Assembly (NCBI RefSeq): GCF_022815645.1
Contig: NZ_JALGRO010000001.1
Span: 341,288 to 405,287, forward strand
From: Curtobacterium sp. VKM Ac-2922
GTDB lineage: Bacteria; Actinomycetota; Actinomycetes; Actinomycetales; Microbacteriaceae
DNA: 64,000 bases
Direction of reading: 5' to 3'
Shown: piece after piece, positions 15,036 to 23,553 of the stretch
Numbering within the stretch: the stretch's first letter is position 1
How the letters are laid out: each line of letters opens with the position of its first letter
Program-made: the position numbers and the translations under genes
Notes under the pieces: generated by a model
Database searches by the model: none
What the model was told of the DNA's origin: nothing
What the model saw: only the letters and a program-made list of their open reading frames with translations

Positions 15036-15728
15036 GTGCCTGATGCTCCCACTTTGCAGTCAACGGTCGCCCGATACGCGAAGGCGCTCGCGGTGCCGAA
15101 TGCGCTTCAGCAGCTCCATGCTCGAACGCCCGGTCGACCGTCAGCAGGTCATATGGCTTTGGCGCCGGCAGTGGTGATGACGTCGATATCCGCCTTTGAA
15201 GGATTCGTCGAAGAGTTCGTGGCCGTGGTGGGCGCGAAGCGTGGGCTGAGTTTCGCCCAGATCGCAAAGCTCGCGCATTACAACTCTCCTTCGTTGAAGG
15301 AATTTGAGCAGTCCCTGGTTAGTCAGCTGGGCAGCTGGCGTTCACCCGATTGGAGGCCAACGTGGTCCCTCGCGGTGAATGATCCACCCACTCTTGGTAG
15401 CCGGTCAACTTGGTGGGGTAGCAAGACGCTTACCTGGGGCGAGGCCCTTGATGCTGCGGAAGGTTGGCTGCAAGTACGTCATCTGCTCTCGCATGGGCTA
15501 ACCCGCGGCTACCTTCCTGAAGTCTGGCCGGGTCCAATGAAGACGGGCGTTGCGGCGAGTGACGTACTTCGGCCGCAATCGGGCGGTAGGCATTCCCTGA
15601 CCTTTCACGGCGCTATCAGCTGCGCACGAGTCTTTCGTCATGGCGCAGAAGCTTTGTCAGAGCAGGCCGCGCTGCTACTGGGAGAGAGGCCGCCACGGTG
15701 GCGCGCCGTACCCGAATTCAACATGTGA
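15036..15728 (+). CDS. HEPN-like protein (RiboL-PSP-HEPN type)
   Basis: A 230-residue soluble helical protein. SISAFEGFVEEFVAVV near residue 50 and VRHLLSHG near residue 155 fit the two-helix layout of HEPN proteins. The latter matches the Arg-x(4-6)-His motif of HEPN ribonucleases: here the Arg is followed by HLLSH. Codon use is less G/C-ending than its neighbours, which suggests acquisition. It starts at GTG with AAGG upstream, 130 bp outside the right end of the transposon. HEPN proteins act as RNases in toxin-antitoxin, abortive infection and related systems. No partner gene is adjacent, so the function is uncertain. Confidence 0.6.
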   Translation: MPDAPTLQSTVARYAKALAVPNALQQLHARTPGRPSAGHMALAPAVVMTSISAFEGFVEEFVAVVGAKRGLSFAQIAKLAHYNSPSLKEFEQSLVSQLGSWRSPDWRPTWSLAVNDPPTLGSRSTWWGSKTLTWGEALDAAEGWLQVRHLLSHGLTRGYLPEVWPGPMKTGVAASDVLRPQSGGRHSLTFHGAISCARVFRHGAEALSEQAALLLGERPPRWRAVPEFNM

Positions 15729-16070
15729 TCACGACACTGGATGAGGGCGCCGCCGGGGCGGTTTGCCCGATGAGGGATCGGCTGCCGGACGGATCAGCGG
15801 TCCAGCATGTCGCGCACGAGGTGACTGCACGACCAGGCGCCCATCGTCCGCACCCCAGTCACCGGCCCACCACGATGAAGCAGCCCACTGCCTCCACCCT
15901 GCCAAGGCCGGATACTGCCGAGCCAGCCGAGCCAGCTGCCGCTGCAACGGCAGTCGGTGCTGGTCGAACCCCCGCTCGCTGCGCCGCCAACTCAGGTGAG
16001 CGCCGCAGCATGGGTGCCGGTTCCTGCCGACGAGCTCGAGTTCGTGTGACCGGTCGGTAGGGTCGTCGTC
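15729..16070. other. Intergenic or decayed region
   Basis: About 340 bp with no supported gene. A leftward frame from about 16050 to 15729 has patches of plausible coding sequence (for example RLARQYPALAGWRQWAASSW) but no clear start, so it may be a remnant. It contains a dispersed palindrome at 15775. Confidence 0.45.
15775..15790 (-). repeat. Dispersed palindrome, copy 6 (GGATCGGCTGCCGGAC)
   Basis: Related to the GTCCGGTAGCCGATC family inside the transposon, in inverted orientation and with CAG in place of TAG on the complementary strand. It shows that the family is not restricted to the transposon. Confidence 0.5.
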
Positions 16071-16991
16071 GTGGGGAACTCAGTCTCGCTGTTGGTGCTT
16101 TCCGGTCCGTCCGCCGAAGTGTCCGCTGAGGTGGACATGGAGTCGGTGGCTGGCGAGTGGACGACACAGTACATCCTTCCGTTTCTATGGATGGGGTTTG
16201 TCCCCAATGCTGAGTGGGAACGGCACGCATCCCGACTGCACGACGTGCTGGAGTCCGGGGCGTCGCCTGAGGCGGACGCGTGTGACGTGTCCATTCCCTG
16301 GCCCACGGCAGAGCAGCAGTTCCAGACTCGTCTGCCGCAGGTCGCCGCAGTGTGGCCCGAGGTCGAGGAACCCGCACGGCGGTTGCTGGCAGACGTCGCT
16401 TCGGTCGCGGCCCGCACCGACGGGGCAGCGGTCCGGCTGCAGCTCACCGAGCTCGTCGAGATGTCCTGGGGCGATGAATCCGACTTCGAGCAGTACGTTT
16501 CCGACGTCATGAGCGACGCCGGTCTCTGGTCCGAACCGAATCGGCTCCTGCAAGGCAAGATCACCGAGGTGCACCGCGCGGTGGCAGCCGCAGAACCGGA
16601 ACGGTCCTTCCTGCTCGGTGGGGAGTGGACGTACGGTGGGACACCGGAGCAGAGGTCAACACCACCGGAGCTGCCGGTACCGGTCGAACGACCGAAGGTG
16701 CCGAAACCAGCCGGAGTGCCCGCGCAGCAGTGGCAGAGCGGGTACGGGCCGCACGGCGAAGACCTGTGGGAAGCCGCCGAGTATCAAGCGCTGGTTCGCG
16801 CCGCCGGCGGTGACCACCTGCCCTGGTACTGGGCGGTGAGCATCGCGGTGGTGTTCGGTGTGGTGCTGTGGCTCATCATCGGGATGTCCACCCAGTCGAT
16901 CGTGTGGGCCGTCATCGTTGGCGGGGCAGCCCTCGTAGGCATCGTCACCTGGTGGGTTTCAGCGGTGCGGCGGGACGCGGCGAAGGCCTGA
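16071..16991 (+). CDS. Hypothetical protein with C-terminal membrane anchor
   Basis: A 306-residue protein. The N-terminal 190 residues form an acidic soluble domain with Trp-rich segments (ILPFLWMGFVPNAEWE). A Pro-rich linker (about 200-230) follows. The C-terminus has two hydrophobic helices (about 254-274 and 278-298) and a basic tail. It starts at GTG. No family is recognised. It overlaps the end of the convergent gene at 16959 by 33 bp. Confidence 0.6.
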   Translation: MGNSVSLLVLSGPSAEVSAEVDMESVAGEWTTQYILPFLWMGFVPNAEWERHASRLHDVLESGASPEADACDVSIPWPTAEQQFQTRLPQVAAVWPEVEEPARRLLADVASVAARTDGAAVRLQLTELVEMSWGDESDFEQYVSDVMSDAGLWSEPNRLLQGKITEVHRAVAAAEPERSFLLGGEWTYGGTPEQRSTPPELPVPVERPKVPKPAGVPAQQWQSGYGPHGEDLWEAAEYQALVRAAGGDHLPWYWAVSIAVVFGVVLWLIIGMSTQSIVWAVIVGGAALVGIVTWWVSAVRRDAAKA

Positions 16992-17954
16992 CTGGACGTC
17001 GCGCGCAAGGTCGATGAGGTGATCGAGCGCGTCCGGCAGGAAGGAGAACCGGCGGCCCTCTGACCACGCTCCCCCGCGTTCGTCTGTTGCCCACACGCGC
17101 CACCATCCGTCGTCCGGGGCGATGGCGAGAGCGTCGGGCATCGCCCCATCCTCAGGCCAACGAATGAGCAGGCGCTCCCGATCGGCCATGTCACGGGCGT
17201 CGTCGAAATCGATCACCGGAAGCGGATGCAGCCACCGTTCTACGTGGACGACGATGCGTCTCCCCGTCGTCCCGTCCCATTCAACGATGAGGCCGGCGTC
17301 GATGAGCGCCGCGGCAACCTTCTGTCCCGCGTCGAGCCGCGACTGGTCCTCGATGGCGGCTCGGCCTCGGTCGGTCAGCATCGCCCGGTTCACGGTCTCA
17401 TCGTCGAAGCTCGGGGATGTGGTGAACGCACCGAATGCGATGAACAGCTTCGCTGGCATCTCCGAGAGCACTGCGGCGTCCTGCTCATGGAAGTACGCGT
17501 ACGCCCACTCATCGTGACCGCCGTCGGCCGTTGGATGGCGGGCTGCCCTCGCCAGCGCGAACGCGGACGACTGGTCGTCGCCGAGACATTCGCCGGTGAC
17601 GAAGCCGGCGCCGCTCAGATGCTTGAATGCGGCAGCGACCCGATGATGCTCCGACGCTGCCATCGCTTCGTAATCGGCTTCGTCGAGGCGACGGCCGTGC
17701 CAAAGCGTCCGAGCCATCCAGGTGACATCGTGCCGGAACGTCTCCTCGGTGCGTTCCGTCTCGGTCTCAAGCGCTTCCTGGTACTCCTCGACCAGATCCT
17801 GGACGACGTCTTCGAGGCGGCTGTAGCCGGGCAGGAGCCGTTCGCTGACGATGCCGTAGAGGTCTTCGTCGTCGGGTACGACGTCGTCGAGAACGTCGTA
17901 CTGCGACTGGTTGATGACCGGTTTCGGCTGCCGCCGCCAGAAGAGGATCCCCAC
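16959..17954 (-). CDS. Hypothetical soluble protein, possibly DUF6891-like
   Basis: A 331-residue acidic protein. The middle contains EWAYAYFHEQDAAVLSEMPAKLFIAFGAF. This resembles the Tyr-x-Phe/Tyr-His-x-Gln/Glu-Asp and Gly-x-Leu-x-(I/L)-x-Phe-Gly pattern of DUF6891 proteins, with the reservation that I recall this family only loosely. The C-terminal part has many Trp residues (DDGWWRVWATDERGGAW). No enzyme motif is visible. Codon use is strongly G/C-ending, so it is a real gene. Function unknown. Confidence 0.6.
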   Translation of the reverse strand: MGILFWRRQPKPVINQSQYDVLDDVVPDDEDLYGIVSERLLPGYSRLEDVVQDLVEEYQEALETETERTEETFRHDVTWMARTLWHGRRLDEADYEAMAASEHHRVAAAFKHLSGAGFVTGECLGDDQSSAFALARAARHPTADGGHDEWAYAYFHEQDAAVLSEMPAKLFIAFGAFTTSPSFDDETVNRAMLTDRGRAAIEDQSRLDAGQKVAAALIDAGLIVEWDGTTGRRIVVHVERWLHPLPVIDFDDARDMADRERLLIRWPEDGAMPDALAIAPDDGWWRVWATDERGGAWSEGRRFSFLPDALDHLIDLARDVQSGLRRVPPHR

Positions 17955-17973
17955 GACGGCAGCCTATGCGGCG

Positions 17974-18300
17974 TTACCAATACGCCGCTGCCGGGCTACG
18001 GTCCGGTTCGGGCAGCCCCTCCGCTGTGAGACGGTCCGGACGGAACGCCGGCTTGTCGACGCCAGCGACGTCGTCCCAGCCGTACCCGCGGTCGCTCTTG
18101 GACGGGCTGTCGACGAACGCTGGCCAGTCGGGGGTGATGGTGGTGGTCAGCGTGCCCGGGATGCGTGCGGACTACCCGGAACCGCTCATCCGGTCGATGA
18201 GGACGACCTCGGCGCCTTCGAAGGTCAGCTTCCGCCCTGGGTTGAGGCTGACGCCATCGGTCGGACCCACCTTCAGCTCATCGACGCTACGTCGGCCGGC
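17974..18300 (-). pseudogene. Decayed gene remnant with an in-frame stop
   Basis: On the minus strand one frame reads ...VGPTDGVSLNPGRKLTF... up to a TAG at 18172-18174. It then continues without interruption through TLTTTITPDWPAFVDSPSKS and GYGWDDVAGVDKPAFRPDRL to a TAA at 17974. Both parts have G/C-ending codon bias, and no start codon with a good ribosome site is present. The simplest reading is the C-terminal end of a lost gene broken by a nonsense mutation. Confidence 0.45.
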
Positions 18301-18533
18301 AACTCGGGGCCGGTCCGCGCATGGACCCGGTGACCCGCCGCATTGGTGGGGCCGAGGACGGCGCTGTGCGCCTTACCGTCAGTGCGGGACCCTGGGGAGG
18401 ACCCGTCGTGGACCCGAACACCGCTGAGATGCCGTATGACACTGTCTGGCAGCATCGGCACGGTCATGGTCCTCGTCGGGAGTCCCCACCTCGTCGTGAA
18501 CCTTCGACGCAGTACCAAAAGGAAGGGCAGCCG

Positions 18534-19088
18534 ATGACCGACGAGAAGCGCACTTCCCCGCGGAAGATCGGCACATGGAAGGCGCTCCTCGGTGGTGCCG
18601 GATTCGTCGCCGCGTTCATCCTCGCACCGCTGTTCGGCGGGGTGTTCATCATTGGCTCAATCGCCGGCTTCATCGCCGACGGGTACCGGCTGCACCAAGA
18701 CGACGTCCTTCGTGCGACCGGTACGGCGGCCACAGTCACCGTCGTCGACGTCGACGTCCGACGGTTCACGGAGAACTGGGGACGAACCCGCACCGAATGC
18801 GTGCCGATTGTCACCGGGACCGCGAACGGGAAACAGCACACGTGGGACCTCGTACGACACGCCGACTGTGGCGACTTCTTCGCGGCCGGCCAGCACGTGC
18901 AGGTCAGGTACGACCCGCAGGACCTCGACCGTGTGGTGCTCACCGACCAGAACGCACCGGACGTGAACCGGCACAACCTCGGCGTTGACGTGCAGATCCT
19001 CGTCGTCGGCGTCGCACTCTCCGCCGTCGGTACCGGCTTCTGGGTCTGGCTGGCCGGCCGCAACAAGCGCCCCACGAACCAGCCTTGA
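18534..19088 (+). CDS. DUF3592-like membrane protein
   Basis: A 184-residue protein. A hydrophobic helix pair lies near residues 16-50, followed by an extracytoplasmic beta-rich domain, VRYDPQDLDRVVLTDQ, and a C-terminal helix (about 152-172). The hydrophobic pair, then a Thr/Val-rich strand region, then VxVRYDPxDPxxV is typical of DUF3592 proteins. GGAAGG lies 8 bp before the ATG at 18534. Function unknown. It overlaps the next frame by 4 bp. Confidence 0.65.
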   Translation: MTDEKRTSPRKIGTWKALLGGAGFVAAFILAPLFGGVFIIGSIAGFIADGYRLHQDDVLRATGTAATVTVVDVDVRRFTENWGRTRTECVPIVTGTANGKQHTWDLVRHADCGDFFAAGQHVQVRYDPQDLDRVVLTDQNAPDVNRHNLGVDVQILVVGVALSAVGTGFWVWLAGRNKRPTNQP

Positions 19089-19711
19089 CCTGTCGGGCAG
19101 AGCTGCAGGACGCGCTCCGTCAGCACCGCATCATCAATGTGCACGACCTCGCGAAGGCGCACGCCGCAGCGATCAGCGACGCCCTTCCGCACATCGTGTT
19201 CAGCAAGGGCGGGACGTGGGACTTCACCGGCCACCAGGTCCTCCGATCCGGCTACCGCACCGACCCGGACAGTGCCTACCCGCTCGACCGGAACAAGCGC
19301 TTCCGCGGCCGGACCGCTTCAGGCCCGTCGCTCGACCAGGCCAAGGCGTGGGCGGACTCGCTCCGGGGCTCGTTCTCGCAGCACCCTGGTGGTGACGCCG
19401 TCGCGGGGAACCCACGCTTCCTGGCGGGCGACCTGCCAACCGGTCTGGACGAGCTCGGCTACGTCGTACCGACGGATGGCGAACACCGGCAGGCGCAGGT
19501 CGCCGAGCCCCGGGGAGTGCAGGGTTGCCCACACCGGTGTTGGTTCCGCCAGAGGCTCGTGGTCGCCCCTCAGGTCCCCCGGAAGCGTGTCGAGGACGGC
19601 AAGGGTCCGCTTCGGATGCTCCGGCGGGCTCCACGTGCACTTCGGGTCCGCCATCAGACCATCGTGCCTTCGCGTCGGCTGGCAGCGCTGTTCGATACGG
19701 TCGGAGTGTGA
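19085..19711 (+). CDS. Hypothetical protein, probably coding only in its first two thirds
   Basis: The frame starts at TTG overlapping the previous stop codon. For about 135 codons it has very strong G/C-ending bias (DLAKAHAAAISDALPHIVFSKG...). After about 19490 the bias is lost and the frame runs as antisense of another open frame to 19711. The gene may have lost its original end by a frameshift or deletion. No family is recognised. Confidence 0.4.
   Translation: MTCRAELQDALRQHRIINVHDLAKAHAAAISDALPHIVFSKGGTWDFTGHQVLRSGYRTDPDSAYPLDRNKRFRGRTASGPSLDQAKAWADSLRGSFSQHPGGDAVAGNPRFLAGDLPTGLDELGYVVPTDGEHRQAQVAEPRGVQGCPHRCWFRQRLVVAPQVPRKRVEDGKGPLRMLRRAPRALRVRHQTIVPSRRLAALFDTVGV
19319..19654 (-). CDS. 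Hypothetical protein, 111 residues, overlapping an opposite frame
   Basis: A leftward frame with good codon bias, starting at ATG 19654 and encoding a soluble protein (TWSPPEHPKRTLAVLDTL, FAIRRYDVAELVQTGWQ). It lies wholly inside the rightward frame 19085-19711. Both cannot be fully coding in the usual way; the segment 19490-19654 favours this strand. No family is recognised. Confidence 0.4.
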   Translation of the reverse strand: MADPKCTWSPPEHPKRTLAVLDTLPGDLRGDHEPLAEPTPVWATLHSPGLGDLRLPVFAIRRYDVAELVQTGWQVARQEAWVPRDGVTTRVLRERAPERVRPRLGLVERRA

Positions 19712-20616
19712 TGGGGGAAGTAGTCGCAGCCGGTACCGACGCACGTCCAGTGACAGTGCGGAGCAGCCGGGTCGCTCCGATCGCGTGGACGATGCTGTCC
19801 GCCGGCGTTGTCGCGTTCGGGTTCTGGTTGGCGTCGACAGGTGCGGTGTTCGGCGATGCGGTGTTCACCCGCGTATGGACCAGCGGCCTCGCCCTCATCC
19901 TTGGAGGGCTTGCGTTGCTGTTCTCTGTTGCGGCGCTCCGCAGCCGCGTGACGGTGTTCCCCGACCGGTTGGAAGCAGTCAATGGCATCGGCCGGAAACG
20001 GGTCATCGGCCCCGGTGAGCTCGCCCGGTTCCGAGCATCCGGGAAGGGCAACGACGTCATCAGCGGCTCCACGTTCCGCGGCCGCGGGTTCACATCGAAC
20101 CGGTTCCACCGCAACTACGCCGCCCTGGAGGAGTGGCTGGACCTGAACGCCGGTGCGCCGTGGGTGGAGTTCAAGGAGTTCTTCGGCAAGCTCACCGTCC
20201 GGAAGGGCCCGCAACCGGTCAAGGACGTGTTCACGACGCTGCTGGCCGTCGGCTTCTTCATCATCACGTTGCTGATGCTCCCCGGCCTATGGGTCATCAG
20301 CGCGTACGACGACGCGCATGAGGAGCAGGTGACGTGCTCTGTCACCGCGGCGGAAGCGATCACAGTGTCGAGCACATCCTCGAAGGGCATCGGTTCGTCC
20401 CGGCCGGGCGTCGGCATCGAAACGTCGAATTGCGGACGGCTGACCCTGACCCGCGGCGTCTACGACGACAACCGTGACGACATCGCACAGTCGTTGAACC
20501 ACTCGAAGGGCTCGCACGTGTTCACCGTCGGCGGTGGCACGTTCTGGCTGCGGGAGAACATGTCGTGGTTCACGTTCGTGCCCTCCCCCACCGTGTACAA
20601 CGTCAGCGGAGTTTGA
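19711..20616 (+). CDS. Hypothetical membrane protein with PH-like cytoplasmic domain
   Basis: A 301-residue protein. Two N-terminal hydrophobic helices (about residues 24-44 and 57-77) are followed by a soluble segment with SRVTVFPDRLEAVNGIGRKRVI, which resembles the bacterial PH-domain start. A third helix lies near 175-200. The extracytoplasmic C-terminal domain has two Cys residues. GTG at 19708 is an alternative start. It may belong with the DUF3592-like gene upstream. Function unknown. Confidence 0.6.
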   Translation: MGEVVAAGTDARPVTVRSSRVAPIAWTMLSAGVVAFGFWLASTGAVFGDAVFTRVWTSGLALILGGLALLFSVAALRSRVTVFPDRLEAVNGIGRKRVIGPGELARFRASGKGNDVISGSTFRGRGFTSNRFHRNYAALEEWLDLNAGAPWVEFKEFFGKLTVRKGPQPVKDVFTTLLAVGFFIITLLMLPGLWVISAYDDAHEEQVTCSVTAAEAITVSSTSSKGIGSSRPGVGIETSNCGRLTLTRGVYDDNRDDIAQSLNHSKGSHVFTVGGGTFWLRENMSWFTFVPSPTVYNVSGV

Positions 20617-20639
20617 GACGACTTTGGGGGAAGTGACAG

Positions 20640-20830
20640 TTTTGCGGCCACCCCGAACTCCGTGGTTGCGAATCGAGGGTGCCGGGCGACGAGTACGAGC
20701 CCGGTGACGGCCAGTCCGCCGCCGAGGCCCAGCCGAGAATCGACCAGGTGGCCCGATACGCGTCGCACATCGGTTCCGTGGGCGGGGCAGACGGTGATGA
20801 TCTCGGCGTAGCCCGAAAGCGCCCCGCGAT
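20640..20830 (-). pseudogene. Gene fragment, leftward
   Basis: A minus-strand frame with good codon bias (SGYAEIITVCPAHGTDVRRV, then RLGLGGGLAVTGLVLVARHP). It has no start codon or upstream partner, and a hydrophobic helix in the middle. It looks like the end of a membrane protein gene whose front has been lost. The rest of 20617-20948 shows nothing else. Confidence 0.35.
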
Positions 20831-20948
20831 GCCCTGCCTGGTTGGTCGCCGTTGACGTTCCAGACCCGCGCGACCCCTGGTCCGGACAACGCGGTGCGTC
20901 GACCGTGTCCGAGCGACCCTCATTCAGGTCAGCACCGTGACAGGACTG

Positions 20949-21195
20949 TTACGACTGGCTCAGCATCTTCGCGACACCGGCACCCCCGGTGAAGATGTAC
21001 GCCGTTCCGCCGCCGAAGTTGAAGCCTGTCGGGTACTCGTCGAGTGCCGCAACGAACGTTGGTGCCTCCGCGGGAGTCTCGTCGTTCTGGATCCAGTCGG
21101 GGGTGCCGCTGTACTGGCCGATGACACGGATGCCGTCGGCGGCGGCTTCTGCCGATGCGTCGTTGAACGAATCCGCGCTGTAGGTGCGGGCGCCG
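20949..21195 (-). pseudogene. C-terminal fragment of an unknown protein
   Basis: From about codon GART to the TAA at 20949 the minus strand reads as well-formed coding sequence (ARTYSADSFNDASAEAAADG, GFNFGGGTAYIFTGGAGVAK). Just upstream the reading frame changes to that of a sigma-factor fragment. The join at about 21196 looks like a deletion scar. Confidence 0.5.
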
Positions 21196-21197
21196 AT

Positions 21198-21399
21198 GCT
21201 CGTAGAACGCAGCGGCCGTGACGTCCTCGGCGTCATGGACGTCATTCGTCAAGCTGACCGATCGTCGGTACACCCGCGCATGGTGGCGATCGAAGAGCGC
21301 AGCGAACGAACTCCCGTCGTTGCATAGCAACTCAGCCCAGAGCGGGCCATCGTCCGGGACTGCTGCGGGGTCGATTGACTCATTCCGATGGGCCGCCAC
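21198..21399 (-). pseudogene. N-terminal fragment of an ECF-type sigma factor
   Basis: Starting at ATG 21399, the frame encodes a typical start of an RNA polymerase sigma factor: FAALFDRHHARVYRRSVSL and NDVHDAEDVTAAAFYE, which is region 2.1-2.2. It breaks off where the family continues with Leu-Trp-Arg. Regions 2.3 to 4 are absent, so the fragment cannot work as a sigma factor. Confidence 0.6.
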
Positions 21400-21615
21400 C
21401 GGGGACCACCGCAGGGTCGGCGTCTACAACGGCGTCGATGTGCACAGGACGACACTTGGGATGGCCACCGCGTACTGCACAAACGAGGACAAGGCGCACG
21501 ACTGCCCGAGCTGAGTGGACTCGTCGTTCCAGAACCCCGTCCACGGCGACGCGGGCAAGCGCGCCGCCGACCGGAGAGTCCGGACTCGACGCCGACGACT
21601 GAGCATGCTTGCATC

Positions 21616-22191
21616 GTGACCATGGACGACGTGGCCGCAGACGAACACCGCGCGTACTCGAAGGCATTCATTGCTCAGCTCCACCATCTGTTCAAGACCG
21701 ACGCCGACTGGAACAAGGACATGGAGTGGGTCGGCGCTCGCGCCCAGACTGATGACGTTGCCGTCGTGCTCTACCGGGACCGACCCGAGGGTCCAGTTCT
21801 CGGTCGTCGCTACCACCTGGCGCAGGATCGTGCGCTGTTCACCGACAACGGCCCCGCAGCCCTGGCGACGGAGGCATGGAACGCTGACGTTGCCGATCCA
21901 TCTGGCCCGGGTGCGGTCCGCGAAGTGGATTGGGCTGATGGCTTGTGTGATGCTCCCGGTGACGTGCGTTGGGTTGGAGTGACCGAACAGCCTTTGGTTC
22001 GACGACCGGCGTGGATCCAGCGGGAAGCTGCGTTCACGGCCGCTGTGGGTCGAAAGCCGCTTCTTGGTGTCGCTGCCCACCGGCCTTCTTCGTCGCCCGT
22101 CTGGTCAACGCGGTTGCTTCCCCTCCGAGCACGGGGTCGTCGACCAGGGAAGCGACGAAGGACCGACCTTCGTCCCCGCCGAGCCGCATGA
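21616..22191 (+). CDS. Hypothetical protein, C-terminus overlapping the opposite gene
   Basis: A soluble acidic protein of up to 191 residues starting at GTG 21616 or ATG 21622 (HRAYSKAFIAQLHHLFKTDA, VVLYRDRPEGPVLGRRYHLA). Coding character is clear to about 22010. The last 158 bp run antisense to the end of the gene at 22034, with an Arg-rich low-quality sequence. The natural end may have been lost, or the two genes overlap tail to tail. No family recognised. Confidence 0.5.
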   Translation: MTMDDVAADEHRAYSKAFIAQLHHLFKTDADWNKDMEWVGARAQTDDVAVVLYRDRPEGPVLGRRYHLAQDRALFTDNGPAALATEAWNADVADPSGPGAVREVDWADGLCDAPGDVRWVGVTEQPLVRRPAWIQREAAFTAAVGRKPLLGVAAHRPSSSPVWSTRLLPLRARGRRPGKRRRTDLRPRRAA

Positions 22192-22699
22192 TTCGCTGGA
22201 GGAAGTAGATCGGCAGTTCGTCCGACGGGTGGCGGTCACGCGTCAGCGTGATGAGGTCACCGATCTGCTGCTTCGTGACGCACGCGTCGAGAGCGACCGC
22301 GGCTCCTTCGCGTGCGCCGTCATCGGTTGCGTGCCGGTAGCAGGCGATGAGCCGGTCCCAGTACTGCACGGCGGGTTTGACCGCGAGCGATCGGCCGATC
22401 CCCTCCATCACGCGCGAGGGGTACGTCGCGTGCTCGAGGTGCTCGATCAGGATGGGAAGAGCCGCCGGACAGGGCTCGGAGAGGCTCAGGAGATCCCACA
22501 CCGACTCCACTTCGAGGCCCACGGTGGCCAGTTCCTCGAGCAGGGGTCGGTGGGCCCTGCATTCGGCGGCGAGGCGTTCGGCCCTCGCATGCTCGATGGC
22601 TGCCCGAGCAGCCATGAACTCAGGGTCGGCTTCGAGCCGGTCGTTGAGCTCGACCGCGGAGACGGGGTGTCGACGTGCCACGTCTGGGAATCCAAGCAC
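22034..22699 (-). CDS. Hypothetical helical-repeat protein
   Basis: A 221-residue, largely helical acidic protein. Repeated patterns such as ALPILIEHLEHATYPSRVMEGIGRSLA and AREGAAVALDACVTKQQIGDL look like HEAT-type repeats. No enzymatic motif is present. It lies 15 bp downstream of the DUF4265 gene in the same direction and may be cotranscribed with it. Function unknown. Confidence 0.6.
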   Translation of the reverse strand: MLGFPDVARRHPVSAVELNDRLEADPEFMAARAAIEHARAERLAAECRAHRPLLEELATVGLEVESVWDLLSLSEPCPAALPILIEHLEHATYPSRVMEGIGRSLAVKPAVQYWDRLIACYRHATDDGAREGAAVALDACVTKQQIGDLITLTRDRHPSDELPIYFLQRIMRLGGDEGRSFVASLVDDPVLGGEATALTRRATKKAGGQRHQEAAFDPQRP

Positions 22700-22714
22700 G
22701 GCCCGTGGGTGAAG

Positions 22715-23194
22715 TCACGTCCAGACGGTCTCGTACTCCAGCACACCTTCTCGCTCCAGCTGGTCGAGCTCGCGGCGGAGATCCAGCATGCGCTCCTCAC
22801 CGACCACGGAGCAGGCGACGAGGCGCCCGAGCATCTCCACCTCTGCTTCGTGAGTGCGGAGCAGCGTCCGGAAGGCGGTGACATCTGCGTCCTGCGTCAC
22901 GAGGACCCGGATGGACCAGTGGTCGCTCCGCTCGACGACCTCCCCAGGAGCGAGGCCGACTTCACCGTGGTCCTCGAGTGTGACGACGTCGCCGAGGCTG
23001 TACCCGTACGTGAAGAACGGGATGCAACAGAGCCGGTACCGTCCATCACCGGCCCGTTGGAAGAGCAGCTGCTCGCAACCGAGCGTGCCCGGCCCGCTGC
23101 CATCGAACTTCGCGTTCGCGACGAAGTCGACCCGATCTCCCCATGCCGGCGACCGGTGGACCGCCCACTCGTCCGGATTCGGCGTGACCGACAC
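22715..23194 (-). CDS. DUF4265-like protein
   Basis: A 159-residue soluble protein. EQLLFQRAGDGRYRLCCIPF followed by FTYGYSLGDVV closely resembles the core of DUF4265, a small domain of unknown function. A C-terminal helical segment (RRELDQLEREGVLEYE) follows. It is probably cotranscribed with the helical-repeat gene. Confidence 0.7.
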   Translation of the reverse strand: MSVTPNPDEWAVHRSPAWGDRVDFVANAKFDGSGPGTLGCEQLLFQRAGDGRYRLCCIPFFTYGYSLGDVVTLEDHGEVGLAPGEVVERSDHWSIRVLVTQDADVTAFRTLLRTHEAEVEMLGRLVACSVVGEERMLDLRRELDQLEREGVLEYETVWT

Positions 23195-23284
23195 TGGTTC
23201 CCCTTCCCCGCAACTTCGTGTCCGTTCTCGTCGACTGGTCTCACTGCAGACGATTGGACGGCAGACGGCTGGACCGTCCGGCGA

Positions 23285-23515
23285 TCACGGAAGCGCCGCG
23301 AAGTCCCGCTTGACACGGTTGTACCAGTCCATCGATTTCTTCGGGTGCCTCCATCGTCCCTTCATCGCCTCGCGCGCCGCGACGTGCGTCTGGTCACCCG
23401 CTCTGACCGCGTCCCGGAGGTGCCGGTCCTGCGCCTTGATGACCGCATCGGCCGTGGAGCCCTGGTGCTCGAGCATGCAGGGTCCGCCGAGGTCGTGGCA
23501 GGTCATGGTCTTCAT
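23285..23515 (-). CDS. DUF1059 small protein
   Basis: A 76-residue protein beginning MKTMTCHDLGGPCMLEHQG and ending MDWYNRVKRDFAALP. Both ends match the DUF1059 pattern, with the conserved Cys pair (Thr-Cys and Pro-Cys) and the Trp-Tyr/Phe...Lys-Arg-x-Phe tail. It lies 38 bp after the ECF41 sigma gene, likely in one transcript. DUF1059 proteins are small stress-linked proteins of unknown role. Partnership with the sigma factor is inferred from position only. Confidence 0.8.
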   Translation of the reverse strand: MKTMTCHDLGGPCMLEHQGSTADAVIKAQDRHLRDAVRAGDQTHVAAREAMKGRWRHPKKSMDWYNRVKRDFAALP

Positions 23516-23553
23516 CGTCGTCTCCGCTCCTCGGGCCGCGTGGTCCGCTGCCC

